Shown here: positions 16,066-25,075 of the stretch, piece after piece
Layout: each line of letters begins with the position of its first letter
How positions within the stretch are numbered: the stretch's first letter is position 1
DNA from: CAZUCE01 sp964619265
GTDB taxonomy: Bacteria > Planctomycetota > UBA1135 > GCA-002686595
Reading direction: 5' to 3'
NCBI GenBank assembly: GCA_964619265.1
Contig: CAZUCE010000012.1
Span: 53,605-117,604, forward strand
DNA length: 64,000 nt
Program-made: the position numbers and the translations under genes
Notes under the pieces: model-generated
Told to the model about the DNA's origin: nothing
What the model saw: only the letters and a program-made list of their open reading frames with translations
Databases searched by the model: none

Positions 16066-17379
16066 GTGCCGCCTCCCCAGCCTCCCGACGGCGTCATGTC
16101 CCGCGTGCTAGGGCGGCTTCCCGGCCGCGTAAGGCGCTATTGGCAACCATTCCTCGCAATCGTGGATCAAGCCATCTTCGGCGGATCTCGATTCCTGGTC
16201 ACTCTGATCCTCGGGCGACTAGCAGGCTTGGAAGAGCTCGGCCTGTTCGCCATGGGATTCACCTGCTACTTGCTCGCGAGCAATACGCAGCAGGCGTTGG
16301 TCCATACCCCGCTCGCGGTCTTTCTGCACCGCACGCCCATCGGCGAGCGCGCAGATCGTATTGGCAGCGCGGTGCTCCACTTCATTTACCTATCGGCCGT
16401 AGCGAGCCTTGCGATGCTCGCCTTGGCGGTTGGGTTTTCAGTCACGGAGCGCATCGCAGGTCTCGATGCAGTTCTGTTCACCCTCACGTTCGCACTGCCT
16501 GCCTTGCTCTTGCGCGACCTGTGGCGGGGAATCGGCATGGCGGAACTCGCTCTGCCCAGAGTCTTGGCCCTGGACGTGGCGTTCACCACACTTGTCGTGG
16601 TCTTTCTCGTGGCGCTCGATTACGCCGAATCGCTGTCGGCGGTCCATGGTCATCTCGCTGTAGGACTTGCGAGCGCGCTCGCAGTCGCGGGCTGCATCAC
16701 CTTCCTTCGCCCACGGACAAAAATGTCCGTGCGCGCCGCGCGCCAGGAGGCCTCGCGGAGTTGGGCGATCGGACGTTACGTATGGGCCGCCCAGACCGCC
16801 TTCTTGGTGCGTGCCTACGCAATGCACTGGATCCTCGGGCTCTACGTGAGCGCCGAATCGGCGGGGATCTTTGCGGCTGTCGAAGCCTTCGTACTCCTCC
16901 CAAACCCCCTTGTGCGAGGCTTCGCCAACTACTTCACGCCTGCCGCCGCAAAGGTCTTCGTAGAGCGCGGAAAAGCTCAACTGGCCCAGATGTGCAAGGT
17001 CGCTGGCCTTCTGCTTGCCCTCCTCCTGTCCATCACAACGGCGGTTTTTGCCTTCTTCGGAGACGACCTCGCCACCCTAGCGTATGGGCCACAATTCGCG
17101 GGAAACGGCGCCGCAATCACAAGTTTTGCCGTGTTCGCACTTCTGGAGGCTATTTCCATCCCGCTCACGGCCGGACTCTCGGTCCTTGAGCGAGCGGAGA
17201 GCATTGCGCGCGCCGCAACTTGGAGCGTCGCTGTAACGCTCGCCTGCGCCATACCGCTACTTGGAGCCTTCGGAGTCGCAGGCGCAGCCCAGGCCATGGC
17301 GATCGGCGCAGCCGTCGCGCTAGGAATCGAACTCAAGGCCTTCTATAGCGCCTTGACTCAAGATCAGCTGCTCAGCTAA
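16066..17379 (+). CDS. Wzx-like polysaccharide flippase (MOP superfamily)
   Basis: This 437-residue inner-membrane protein has about twelve hydrophobic segments and a basic N-terminus, as in O-antigen and exopolysaccharide flippases that move lipid-linked units to the periplasmic face. Segments such as FLVTLILGRLAGLEELGLFAMGF at the start and the GVAGAAQAMAIGAAVALGIE end are typical of the MOP fold. The start is uncertain: GTG at 16066 or ATG at 16096, neither with a clear Shine-Dalgarno. It is the only plus-strand gene of the locus and meets the polymerase gene tail to tail, one base apart. Family-level assignment is solid; substrate is unknown. Confidence 0.8.
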   Translation: MPPPQPPDGVMSRVLGRLPGRVRRYWQPFLAIVDQAIFGGSRFLVTLILGRLAGLEELGLFAMGFTCYLLASNTQQALVHTPLAVFLHRTPIGERADRIGSAVLHFIYLSAVASLAMLALAVGFSVTERIAGLDAVLFTLTFALPALLLRDLWRGIGMAELALPRVLALDVAFTTLVVVFLVALDYAESLSAVHGHLAVGLASALAVAGCITFLRPRTKMSVRAARQEASRSWAIGRYVWAAQTAFLVRAYAMHWILGLYVSAESAGIFAAVEAFVLLPNPLVRGFANYFTPAAAKVFVERGKAQLAQMCKVAGLLLALLLSITTAVFAFFGDDLATLAYGPQFAGNGAAITSFAVFALLEAISIPLTAGLSVLERAESIARAATWSVAVTLACAIPLLGAFGVAGAAQAMAIGAAVALGIELKAFYSALTQDQLLS

Positions 17380-17380
17380 C

Positions 17381-18832
17381 TCACGCCGCCTCGATCTTGT
17401 CTCCGGAAGCGGCTTGCGCAACATCTCCAGGGGTGAGTCGCACGGACGGTGCGGGATGAATCAAGAACAGCAAGGACATCGCAAAACCAACGAGGCACCA
17501 GAAGAAGATGCCACCCTGGGGACCCTCGAGAAAGACATCGAAAGATGCGTTGACGAGAAACGCGCATCCATAGGCAAGGACAAAGATGAACACACGCGAC
17601 CAGGCCTCCTCGCCTACCGCACGTAACGCGATACTGCGTTTCAGAAGGGAAACTCCTAGCCAGCCAATCAACCCCAGCCACAGAACAAGGCCAGGCACCC
17701 CGGCGCGAGCAAGGAACGAAAGGTGGCCGTTGTGCGGACTACGTAGTGACTCATCGACATCCACAACAAACCCGTCAACGCTAGCGAGGTTGGCCCCAAA
17801 TCCACGCCCCTGCCAGAAGTGTGGGCCGAACACTGTGTAGTCGACGATCTTCTCCCACCATTGCAGACGCCAGTTCGCCGTGCCCGACAGGTTCCCCCCG
17901 CTGGCATGACGCACCCCAATCAAGCTTTCTACATTGGTGACGGCTTGCCCGAGAGAAAGCATGCGATCCTTGCGTCCAGAGTCCATCCCCACCCCAATTG
18001 CCAAAGCAAGCGCAATACCCGCGCAGGCCACAGGGAGGATACGCCACAACCGGTTGGTCGGTCGCGCAACCATGACAACAGCAAAGGCCAAGAGAACACT
18101 AAGCAGTCCACCCCGACTCTGAGAAGCGATGAGCCCGGACCCTATCGCGAGGAGCCCGGCTGAAAGCCAAATTCGCCTGGCGAGGAACGACCCGCTCGGT
18201 GCCAAACCAAGTCCAAAGAACGCTCCAACACCTGCAAGATGGACGGCTAGGTCGCCAAACTTGAGATATGGAATGGTCACTCCAGGAGCGATTTCCGGTA
18301 GGGAATCCGAAAACGCGACCATCAGGACTGCAGCCAAGGGCAGCCAGATCAGATAGAGGGGTGCAAGCGTGGAAAAGCCCCTCAACACGCGGCGAACAAC
18401 CAGGGGATCCGGGACACGGACAAAAACTAAGATGGCAAAGGCTCCATAGCCAAACAAGACGGCATCCCGAAAGGCATCGATTCCATGGACGCCTAGGTAC
18501 GGAATCGTCCTCCATAACCCCCATAGCCCAAGGAGCCCGATCAACCAGGTACCGCCTGACCGGAACGCTCGCCCGATCCCTCCAGCCAACACAAGCGCTA
18601 AAACTCCGGCCCCCAGAGTCAGCTCACCTATAAATACAGGTGCAAAGCCAACATAAGCGAACCCCTTACCGAGAAACGCGTAACCGGCAAGCACCGCAGC
18701 CAGCAAGCATCCATAGGCAGCCCACAGTCGCGGGCCGTAACCGAGTATCGCGAAGCAAACAATCAAGAACGCCCCACAAACGGCCCATGCCGCCATGGGC
18801 TCGCTTAGCATAGAGGCGATTTGTACACTCAC
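17381..18832 (-). CDS. O-antigen polymerase/ligase-like membrane protein (Wzy_C family)
   Basis: This 483-residue membrane protein has ten or more hydrophobic segments and one large periplasmic loop. The loop ends in SPHNGHLSFLARAGVPG, the His-containing signature of the O-antigen ligase/polymerase family. With flippase, Wza-like and Wzc-like genes alongside, it most likely polymerises repeat units in a Wzy-dependent pathway; ligase activity cannot be excluded. The start is GTG at 18832, 27 bases after the upstream gene. Codon use is less GC-biased than in the ribosomal cluster, in keeping with a variable surface locus. Confidence 0.83.
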   Translation of the reverse strand: MSVQIASMLSEPMAAWAVCGAFLIVCFAILGYGPRLWAAYGCLLAAVLAGYAFLGKGFAYVGFAPVFIGELTLGAGVLALVLAGGIGRAFRSGGTWLIGLLGLWGLWRTIPYLGVHGIDAFRDAVLFGYGAFAILVFVRVPDPLVVRRVLRGFSTLAPLYLIWLPLAAVLMVAFSDSLPEIAPGVTIPYLKFGDLAVHLAGVGAFFGLGLAPSGSFLARRIWLSAGLLAIGSGLIASQSRGGLLSVLLAFAVVMVARPTNRLWRILPVACAGIALALAIGVGMDSGRKDRMLSLGQAVTNVESLIGVRHASGGNLSGTANWRLQWWEKIVDYTVFGPHFWQGRGFGANLASVDGFVVDVDESLRSPHNGHLSFLARAGVPGLVLWLGLIGWLGVSLLKRSIALRAVGEEAWSRVFIFVLAYGCAFLVNASFDVFLEGPQGGIFFWCLVGFAMSLLFLIHPAPSVRLTPGDVAQAASGDKIEAA

Positions 18833-18859
18833 TGAAACAACCCTATGGCTGGCCCTCGA

Positions 18860-21763
18860 CTAGCGAGAGAAGGGGTGAGAGCTCTCCTGGCTGTGGTTCC
18901 CACGGACCGCCGATAGCAAAAAGTGGGTATTGCCTATCACGTAGCGGCCAAACAGCCGACGTGGCTCCTGCGCGAATCGATAAAGCCACTCAAGCCCACG
19001 ATCCTGCATCCAGGTTGGCGCCATGGACTTGCGCCCTGCGTGAAAATCAAACGCCGCCCCTACGCAACTCTGCACAGCGAGAATGCGGTTTCGGTTGCGG
19101 TATGCAAAGAGCTCCTGCTTCGGACAGCCCAGGCCGATAAAGACGAGACTTGCGCCACTTCGATTGATGCGATCGGCCGCTTGCTCCTCTTCCCCGGAGG
19201 AGAGCGCTCGAAACGGAGGAGCCTCACTTCCCGCTATTAGAAGGCTTGGAAACTGACGCTTGATCTCTGCCTCAAGGTCCGACAGAACAGTAGGAGTGCC
19301 GCCGTAAAGGTAGATGGAGAGCCCTTCTTGCTCAAATCGAGCACAGACACGCAGCATCATCTCTGGTCCGTATACGCGATCCCCAAGGTTCAGCTTCCAG
19401 AACCTGTTTAGCAACCAACGAACCGGCTGCCCGTCGGCTGCCACCATATCGAAACCCTGCAGGGCCGCACGAAACCCGGGGTCCCTGCGGGCGAGCATTA
19501 GACCATGCACACTCATGTTGTCGACCAGACCACCTTCACGCTGGCGAGCCGCCATGACGATTGCGTCGACAGCTCCGTCGTACTCCACGTGGCTAACCCC
19601 CACGTCAAAAACGCGATAACGCAAGGGCCAGATGGCCCCTAGCGACTCCGCCACGGTCTTAGCGCCATGGCAGTGGGCTCGAAGTAGCTCACCAGACCCT
19701 GCGCTGATCAGCACACTGCCAATCACATTCGCATCGACCATAGACAGTCGTTGCTGCGCGTCCCTCACTTTCGTGCGGGAAGTGGCCGACTGATCTACGA
19801 CAAGAACAACACCGTCGGCTGCTGCAGAAAGAACTACAGCGTCGTTGTCAGTGAGGACTGAGGGGGCGTCAATCAGGATGTACGTGAAATTCTCCTGGAG
19901 CACCTTGAGCAAGACATGCATCTTCGGGGAATTCAGGATTTCAGCGCCATCACCAGCGGCACCACCGCTCGGCAAGAACGACATGCCCAGGTCCCCAACC
20001 TGCAAGGCCGACTGGAGATCGGCTTCTTCGCGCAAGAACTGCGCGAGCCCAACCTGCCCCGATACACCAAGAACCCTGTGCGTCGTTGGTCGCTTAAAAT
20101 TGGCGTCGATAATGAGCACCGACTTGCCCAGCTCCGCAAAAGCCAAAGCGGTGTTCAGAAGGGCATAGCTCTTGTCTTCACCGTGAACGGCACTGGTAAA
20201 GAGGAAGGTGCGGGACTCTCCCCTCGGCGGAACCCTGCGAGAGTAGAGCATTCCGGTCCGAATCGACCTGTAGACCTCTTGGGTGGACTCAGCGAGCCCC
20301 GAATCCTCACTATCGCGCCAACGTTGATTCCGTTGCACGGGAACCGTACCGAGGAGCGGGCTGGGTAGGTCTTCTTGAGCGAATCGAGAGCTGCGGACCG
20401 AATCGCTAAGCTCTTCCGCGACAAAGGTGAGCACAAGCGCGAGCACCAAGGACACGAGCAACCCGAGCCCCAGAACCGGTAGTGGACGCGGCCAAGATGG
20501 GCGCAGCGGTGCAACAGGGGGATCTATAACTGCCACGTGAGACGAACGCGTCTTTAGCGTGAGATCGAGCCCTCGGAGTTGATCGAGAACTGCCGCGCGC
20601 AACCTACGTGCAGTTTCGACCTCACCCTCAAGGAGAGTGAACTCGACGGCTCGCTCTTTCTGTTGCAAGGTCCGTTCGTGCTGAGCGTCTATCTCTTCAC
20701 GCAGGGCCAGCTCTTCATTGCGAGCTGACTCCACCTCGCGACCCAAAGCACCGACAATCCGCTCGCTCTCGTTCTCGATCTCACCAAGTATCCGCTCCAT
20801 GCGAGAACGGATTTCGGCGACCTGTGGGTGTGAGTCCTTCAAGTGCGTCGCAAGCGAAGAATACTCCCCTTGCGCTGAGACCAAGTCTTGCTTGAGGTCA
20901 CGAATCAGGTCGTTGCCGACCACCGCAGGTAGAGAATCGTATTCACCAGCTTCAATTTGCCCGACCGCAGCCTCGCGTTCGATTCGCCGTATCTGCGCCC
21001 CAAGCAAGCGTCTCTCGAGCTCTGTTAGCCGCTCCAGGACGAGACTCTCTCCTGAGCGCGGTGACAAAAACCCAGTTTCACGTCGAAAACGATTGAGCTT
21101 CGCTTCCGCCGCTGCCAATCGATCCTCAATACTTGAAAGCTCGCCTGAGAGCACATCGCGGGTTTCTTCCGCTATCTGGGCGTCTTGCTGAACGTAACCG
21201 TCGATATGGGCTTGAAGCGCATTCGCGGCTAACTCAGGGTCCGGCAAGCGGACACTGAGCCGCACCAGCTTCGTGTCGGCCGGCGGGGCAACGGAGAGAA
21301 ATTCCTCTAGGTAACGCTCAACGACAATGTGAGCACGCTCGTTTGCCTTGAGCCCCTGATCGACAAGGTCGCTCCTCTCCGCGAGCTTGAGCCGGCGAAC
21401 AACCTGCTCCGCAAGCCTTCGGCTACGAAGGAGCTCGTACTGGGTTTCGAAGAACACTTCGATCTCGGGCTCTGGAGCTGAGGCCGTATCGTCTTCGAGC
21501 CGCAATGCGTTCGGCGGGCTGGGACTAACCAGCAGCATAGCTTCAGAGGTATAGACCCTATCCGCTGTTGCCAGCAGAAGGACCAGGAGGATCATAACGG
21601 CACCACAGAAGCCGAGGATCAAGAGACGCCATCGGCTGAGCAACGAAAGTAGGTTCTCGACGCGTTCCCGCGGAGCCAGGACCGGACGCCGGCCAGGCCA
21701 ATCCTGGGTGCCGTCGATATGGGTCGAATCCAATTCGACCGGGCTGGGGAGATGAGGATTCAT
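18860..21763 (-). CDS. Wzc-like chain-length/BY-kinase-like protein fused to a GT26 (WecG/TagA) glycosyltransferase
   Basis: The 967-residue protein joins two normally separate parts. Residues 1-450 are a Wzz/Wzc chain-length module: membrane helix at about 47-66, long coiled coil at about 195-390 and second membrane helix at about 429-449. Residues 480-690 resemble a BY-kinase, but nucleotide motifs are altered: Walker A reads HGEDKSY (usually PGEGKST), the second Asp of Walker A' is Asn (D553-A-N555), and Walker B reads LIDAP. The C-terminal Tyr cluster is missing. In its place residues 717-950 form a GT26 domain (VAADGQPVRWL, RVYGPEMM, FIGLGCPKQE, GAAFDFHAG, GLEWLYRFAQEPRRL). Its ATG overlaps the Wza-like stop. 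I infer an export-linked transferase with an inactive kinase-like domain. Confidence 0.85.
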   Translation of the reverse strand: MNPHLPSPVELDSTHIDGTQDWPGRRPVLAPRERVENLLSLLSRWRLLILGFCGAVMILLVLLLATADRVYTSEAMLLVSPSPPNALRLEDDTASAPEPEIEVFFETQYELLRSRRLAEQVVRRLKLAERSDLVDQGLKANERAHIVVERYLEEFLSVAPPADTKLVRLSVRLPDPELAANALQAHIDGYVQQDAQIAEETRDVLSGELSSIEDRLAAAEAKLNRFRRETGFLSPRSGESLVLERLTELERRLLGAQIRRIEREAAVGQIEAGEYDSLPAVVGNDLIRDLKQDLVSAQGEYSSLATHLKDSHPQVAEIRSRMERILGEIENESERIVGALGREVESARNEELALREEIDAQHERTLQQKERAVEFTLLEGEVETARRLRAAVLDQLRGLDLTLKTRSSHVAVIDPPVAPLRPSWPRPLPVLGLGLLVSLVLALVLTFVAEELSDSVRSSRFAQEDLPSPLLGTVPVQRNQRWRDSEDSGLAESTQEVYRSIRTGMLYSRRVPPRGESRTFLFTSAVHGEDKSYALLNTALAFAELGKSVLIIDANFKRPTTHRVLGVSGQVGLAQFLREEADLQSALQVGDLGMSFLPSGGAAGDGAEILNSPKMHVLLKVLQENFTYILIDAPSVLTDNDAVVLSAAADGVVLVVDQSATSRTKVRDAQQRLSMVDANVIGSVLISAGSGELLRAHCHGAKTVAESLGAIWPLRYRVFDVGVSHVEYDGAVDAIVMAARQREGGLVDNMSVHGLMLARRDPGFRAALQGFDMVAADGQPVRWLLNRFWKLNLGDRVYGPEMMLRVCARFEQEGLSIYLYGGTPTVLSDLEAEIKRQFPSLLIAGSEAPPFRALSSGEEEQAADRINRSGASLVFIGLGCPKQELFAYRNRNRILAVQSCVGAAFDFHAGRKSMAPTWMQDRGLEWLYRFAQEPRRLFGRYVIGNTHFLLSAVRGNHSQESSHPFSR

Positions 21764-22779
21764 AGCCCGATTGCAAAGATGCCTGAGAAGAACCGGCCAA
21801 CGCCCCAGAAGGTTGCCGTGACTGGATTAGCATGCACGTATACGACGTCTCCGGGCTCGACTCGAAAATCAGAAGAGTCTCCAGCCTCCACGGACTTCAA
21901 ATTGATTCGAAACTGCTGTTTAAGACCGTCTGGTCCGTTTCGAGTGACGCTAACTTTTTTGCGATTCGCACCGAAGTTGGCACCTCCTGCAGCCGCCACG
22001 GCACTCAGTACGGTCATGCCAGGGGAGATGTCGTAGCTCTTTGCCTCGTTCACCCAGCCGGTCACTTGCACCTGACCACGCTCCGGAGCAATGATGACGT
22101 CACCAGGGCGCATGGGAATACTGAGAAACTCTCCTCGCGCCTGCAAGTCATCGCCGGACACCTCGATCACGAGCATTGTTCGACCTGTCACCTGCACGGC
22201 TGCAAGCGAAGCTTCCCTCGGATCCTCCGTAGCATGCTCGGCGACAGGAACGAGATGGAGCCGGGTGCTGGCCTCGGGCGCAAAACCGCCCGCGGCGGTG
22301 AGCAGGTCCAGCAGAGTGTCGTTCGGACTAGACATGGGATAAAACCCGGGGTCGTTGACAGCTCCGATCACCCCAACAAGGCGGCTTTGCGACTTGATGA
22401 TCGCCACGCTCACGCTCGGTGAATGCATGAAGGCCATCAAGATCTCCTCTATCCGGCTCGTCAACTCGCGCTCAGTTAGGCCCAGAGCCTCCACGGACCC
22501 GATGAGTGGGAGCGCTAAAGTTCCGTCGGCCGCCACCTGCGCAACCATCTGCTGCATCTCAGGCAGCTGTGGTACGGCAATCTCGAGCATGTCGCCTGGG
22601 CCGATTTCAAAATCGGAGAGAGGCTGCTGCGCACGTTCCTCGAAAAGTGCTGCCAGCACGATGCCATCCTGCATTGCGCGAGAAAGCGGCTGCGGCGAGG
22701 AAGTCGACGCGCACGCGCTTGCGAGAGCCATTAGCATGACCGCAGCAAACCACCGATTGTGAACTCTGATTCCAAACAA
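21760..22779 (-). CDS. Polysaccharide export outer-membrane lipoprotein (Wza family)
   Basis: The protein has a lipobox (ALASAC), a Poly_export domain (FEIGPGDMLEIAVPQLPEM...VAADGTLALPLIG) and SLBB-type domains (VGVIGAVNDPGFYPM; VQVTGWVNEAKSYDISPGMTVLSAVAAAGG). It would form the outer-membrane channel of a Wzy-dependent export system. I chose TTG at 22779, which gives a basic-hydrophobic signal peptide ahead of the lipobox, with GAGGG ten bases upstream; the open frame continues upstream into the epimerase gene without homology. The product is 339 residues. It overlaps the Wzc-like gene by four bases, supporting a joint export complex. Confidence 0.87.
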   Translation of the reverse strand: MFGIRVHNRWFAAVMLMALASACASTSSPQPLSRAMQDGIVLAALFEERAQQPLSDFEIGPGDMLEIAVPQLPEMQQMVAQVAADGTLALPLIGSVEALGLTERELTSRIEEILMAFMHSPSVSVAIIKSQSRLVGVIGAVNDPGFYPMSSPNDTLLDLLTAAGGFAPEASTRLHLVPVAEHATEDPREASLAAVQVTGRTMLVIEVSGDDLQARGEFLSIPMRPGDVIIAPERGQVQVTGWVNEAKSYDISPGMTVLSAVAAAGGANFGANRKKVSVTRNGPDGLKQQFRINLKSVEAGDSSDFRVEPGDVVYVHANPVTATFWGVGRFFSGIFAIGL

Positions 22780-22784
22780 GATCC

Positions 22785-23768
22785 CTAGACCCTCACGCCT
22801 GTTTTCATCTGATCGTAGATCCAGGCATAGGTTCGCTCCATGCCATCGCGGAGGGCAATCGAGGGCTCCCATCCGTAAACCTTCTGGATCAACGTGTTGT
22901 CGCTATTTCGCCCGTTCACACCTTTTGGAGCATCTAGCTTGTACCGGCGAGAAAGTTGTACTCCGGCAATCTCCTCCACGACGTCAACAAGCTGATTGAT
23001 GCTCACGAGTTCATTGGAGCCAAGATTGAGCGGCTCACTAAACCCTCCTTCCGCAATGAGGCGAGTCCCGTAGATGCAGTCGTCGATGTACTGAAAGCTA
23101 CGCGTCTGGTGACCGTCACCCCAGATTTCGATCGATAGGTCGCCCGACATCTTTGCTGCGATCACCTTTCGGCACATCGCGGCGGGAGCCTTCTCTCGCC
23201 CTCCGTCCCACGTCCCATGCGGCCCGTAGACATTGTGGTATCGCGCGACCCGGGTCTCTATCGCAAAGTCCTCGCGAAAATGGGCACACATGCGTTCGGA
23301 GAACAGCTTCTCCCAACCATAGCCGTCCTCCGCAAGCGCGGGATAAGCGTCCTCCTCCTTGAGCGCGGTTACGTTCGGATCGCGCTGCTTTTCGGCGTTG
23401 TAGACGCATGCAGACGAAGAATAGAAATACCTCGAGACCCCGTGCTCCCGGCATGCCATCAGGAGATGAGTGTTGATCAAGACCGAGATCATGCACAAGG
23501 CCTTGTTGTTCTCGATAAATCCCATTCCGCCCATATCACAAGCGAGGTTGTAAGCCTCGTCCATTCCTGCACAGACGCGGTTGCAATGCTCACGCTCCCT
23601 CAGGTCGAGCACGAGGTTCTCAGCCTCTGAATAGACCTGATACCACTCTTCCGTGGGCTTTACATCGACGGCGCGGACCCGGTAGCCATCTGCAAGCAAC
23701 GAAGCCACTAAATGGCCTCCGATGAATCCACCTGCGCCTGCGATAACAACACTACCTTTCTGACTCAT
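22785..23768 (-). CDS. GDP-mannose 3,5-epimerase
   Basis: This short-chain dehydrogenase/epimerase of 327 residues matches the plant-type enzyme making GDP-L-galactose (and GDP-L-gulose) from GDP-D-mannose. It has the NAD-binding GAGGFIGGH and the highly specific blocks ADMGGMGFI-type (here CDMGGMGFIENN), SSACVY with the active Tyr-x3-Lys in YGWEK, HNVYGPHGTWDGGREKAPAA, WGDGHQTRSF and GRNSDNTLI. These blocks are rarely shared by other epimerases. The polymer made here may therefore contain L-galactose or L-gulose; that is inference. The gene overlaps the GT4 gene by four bases. No GDP-mannose synthesis genes are in the window. Confidence 0.88.
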   Translation of the reverse strand: MSQKGSVVIAGAGGFIGGHLVASLLADGYRVRAVDVKPTEEWYQVYSEAENLVLDLREREHCNRVCAGMDEAYNLACDMGGMGFIENNKALCMISVLINTHLLMACREHGVSRYFYSSSACVYNAEKQRDPNVTALKEEDAYPALAEDGYGWEKLFSERMCAHFREDFAIETRVARYHNVYGPHGTWDGGREKAPAAMCRKVIAAKMSGDLSIEIWGDGHQTRSFQYIDDCIYGTRLIAEGGFSEPLNLGSNELVSINQLVDVVEEIAGVQLSRRYKLDAPKGVNGRNSDNTLIQKVYGWEPSIALRDGMERTYAWIYDQMKTGVRV

Positions 23769-25075
23769 ATCTGACTCCTCTCTGTGTCTACCTGATGCAC
23801 AGCATCAACGAAATTCCGGTTCAAGGATCCACTCGGCGAATCCACACGGTTCGCCTTGTTCAGTACGCCTCTGTAGGCAGCGAGCGCCAACTCTGCGGCT
23901 CGCTCCCAGGTAAACTCCTGGTGAACCCGCTCTTGGGCCCGAGCCCCCATTTCAGCTGCCTTTCCTGGATCGCTTGCAAGACGTTCAAAGGCTTCCCGGA
24001 GCTCCGTCACCGACCCGGCCTCAACGAGCAATCCTGATTCGGAATCGACTTGATATGGAATGCCACCGACGCGGGTCGCGATCACCGGCAGGCCGTGCTC
24101 CATCGCCTCGAGGACCGCAAGCGGAAAGGTGTCTGCGAGGCTAGGAAAGACGAAGATCTCTGATGTCGTGAAGATTGCGTTGAGATCGCATTCTTCGATC
24201 AATCCTGTGAACACGATCGACTGTCCAGGGCGGCAGCGTTCGCGATAGCCCGCATAGTCAACAGCGGGCCGCTGACTGCCCCCAATGATCAGCACGAAGG
24301 GCTGCTCGCTCGTGAGGAACGCCTCCAGAAGGACCGGCAAACCCTTGTTCGCGGTGTGATTGCCAAGGAACAGCGCCCTCGGGCGCCCATCCGATGCTGG
24401 GATCTCGTAACGAGCCAGAACGGCACTCAACTCATCATTGTCTGTATGCAGTTCCGAACGCGGCACACCGTTGGGTGCGAATGAGATTCGCTCGCGAGGC
24501 ACTCCGACCGAATCGAGAAATGGCAAATCAGCAGGTGAAAGGCCTAGGATCCCTGCCGCGCCTCGCACGACTTCTCGCAGTGGATTCATGACGAGCAGCC
24601 GCCAGGCAACACGCCTCGCCGGCCCAAGGCCGTAGCTCGCTCCGCCCGAAGCCATCTCTGTGAAACCGTGAGTGGAGATCACGTAGGGAATCCCCGCTCG
24701 CTTGCACGCCCGCGCAACGCGCCGCAGCTCGAGGGTCGGCATGGGGTTGTGCAGGTGAACTAGATCCCAGCCGGCTCCCGGTTCACAGTCGCTTCCAAGC
24801 GATCCTTGAGCAATGCGCGCAGGCAGGTCCGAACGATACAGAGGTGTCCGCAGTGCGTTTGGGAGCCGCCGCCAAACGACGTCGACCGGTAGACCTGCCC
24901 GCACCTCCCGAATCGGGAGGCCTTGCGGCGACTCAGACTCTCGATTGCACGTGGAGAGCCGAGCAAATTCGATATCGCACGCGCCTTGCAGTCGCGCGGA
25001 TAGCTCGATAGCCGCTCTTAAGGCCCCGCTCACCTTCATGTGCGGGGGCACGATCGCTAGTGCGAGCACCTTCAC
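23765..25075 (-). CDS. GT4-family glycosyltransferase
   Basis: This retaining GT-B glycosyltransferase has 436 residues. N-terminal: IVPPHMKVSGALRAAIELSARL, then VHLHNPMPTLELRRVARACKRAGIPYVISTHGF. C-terminal: the donor-binding RALFLGNHTANKGLPVLLEAF, FPSLADTFPLAVLEAMEHGLPVIATRVGGIP with the EX7E region. I chose the GTG at 25075 (VKVLALAIVPP), which forms a GTGA overlap with the stop of the upstream epimerase; the frame is open further upstream without homology. Donor and acceptor are unknown. It sits in the middle of the overlapping operon, so it presumably adds one residue of the repeat unit. Confidence 0.86.
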   Translation of the reverse strand: MKVLALAIVPPHMKVSGALRAAIELSARLQGACDIEFARLSTCNRESESPQGLPIREVRAGLPVDVVWRRLPNALRTPLYRSDLPARIAQGSLGSDCEPGAGWDLVHLHNPMPTLELRRVARACKRAGIPYVISTHGFTEMASGGASYGLGPARRVAWRLLVMNPLREVVRGAAGILGLSPADLPFLDSVGVPRERISFAPNGVPRSELHTDNDELSAVLARYEIPASDGRPRALFLGNHTANKGLPVLLEAFLTSEQPFVLIIGGSQRPAVDYAGYRERCRPGQSIVFTGLIEECDLNAIFTTSEIFVFPSLADTFPLAVLEAMEHGLPVIATRVGGIPYQVDSESGLLVEAGSVTELREAFERLASDPGKAAEMGARAQERVHQEFTWERAAELALAAYRGVLNKANRVDSPSGSLNRNFVDAVHQVDTERSQI

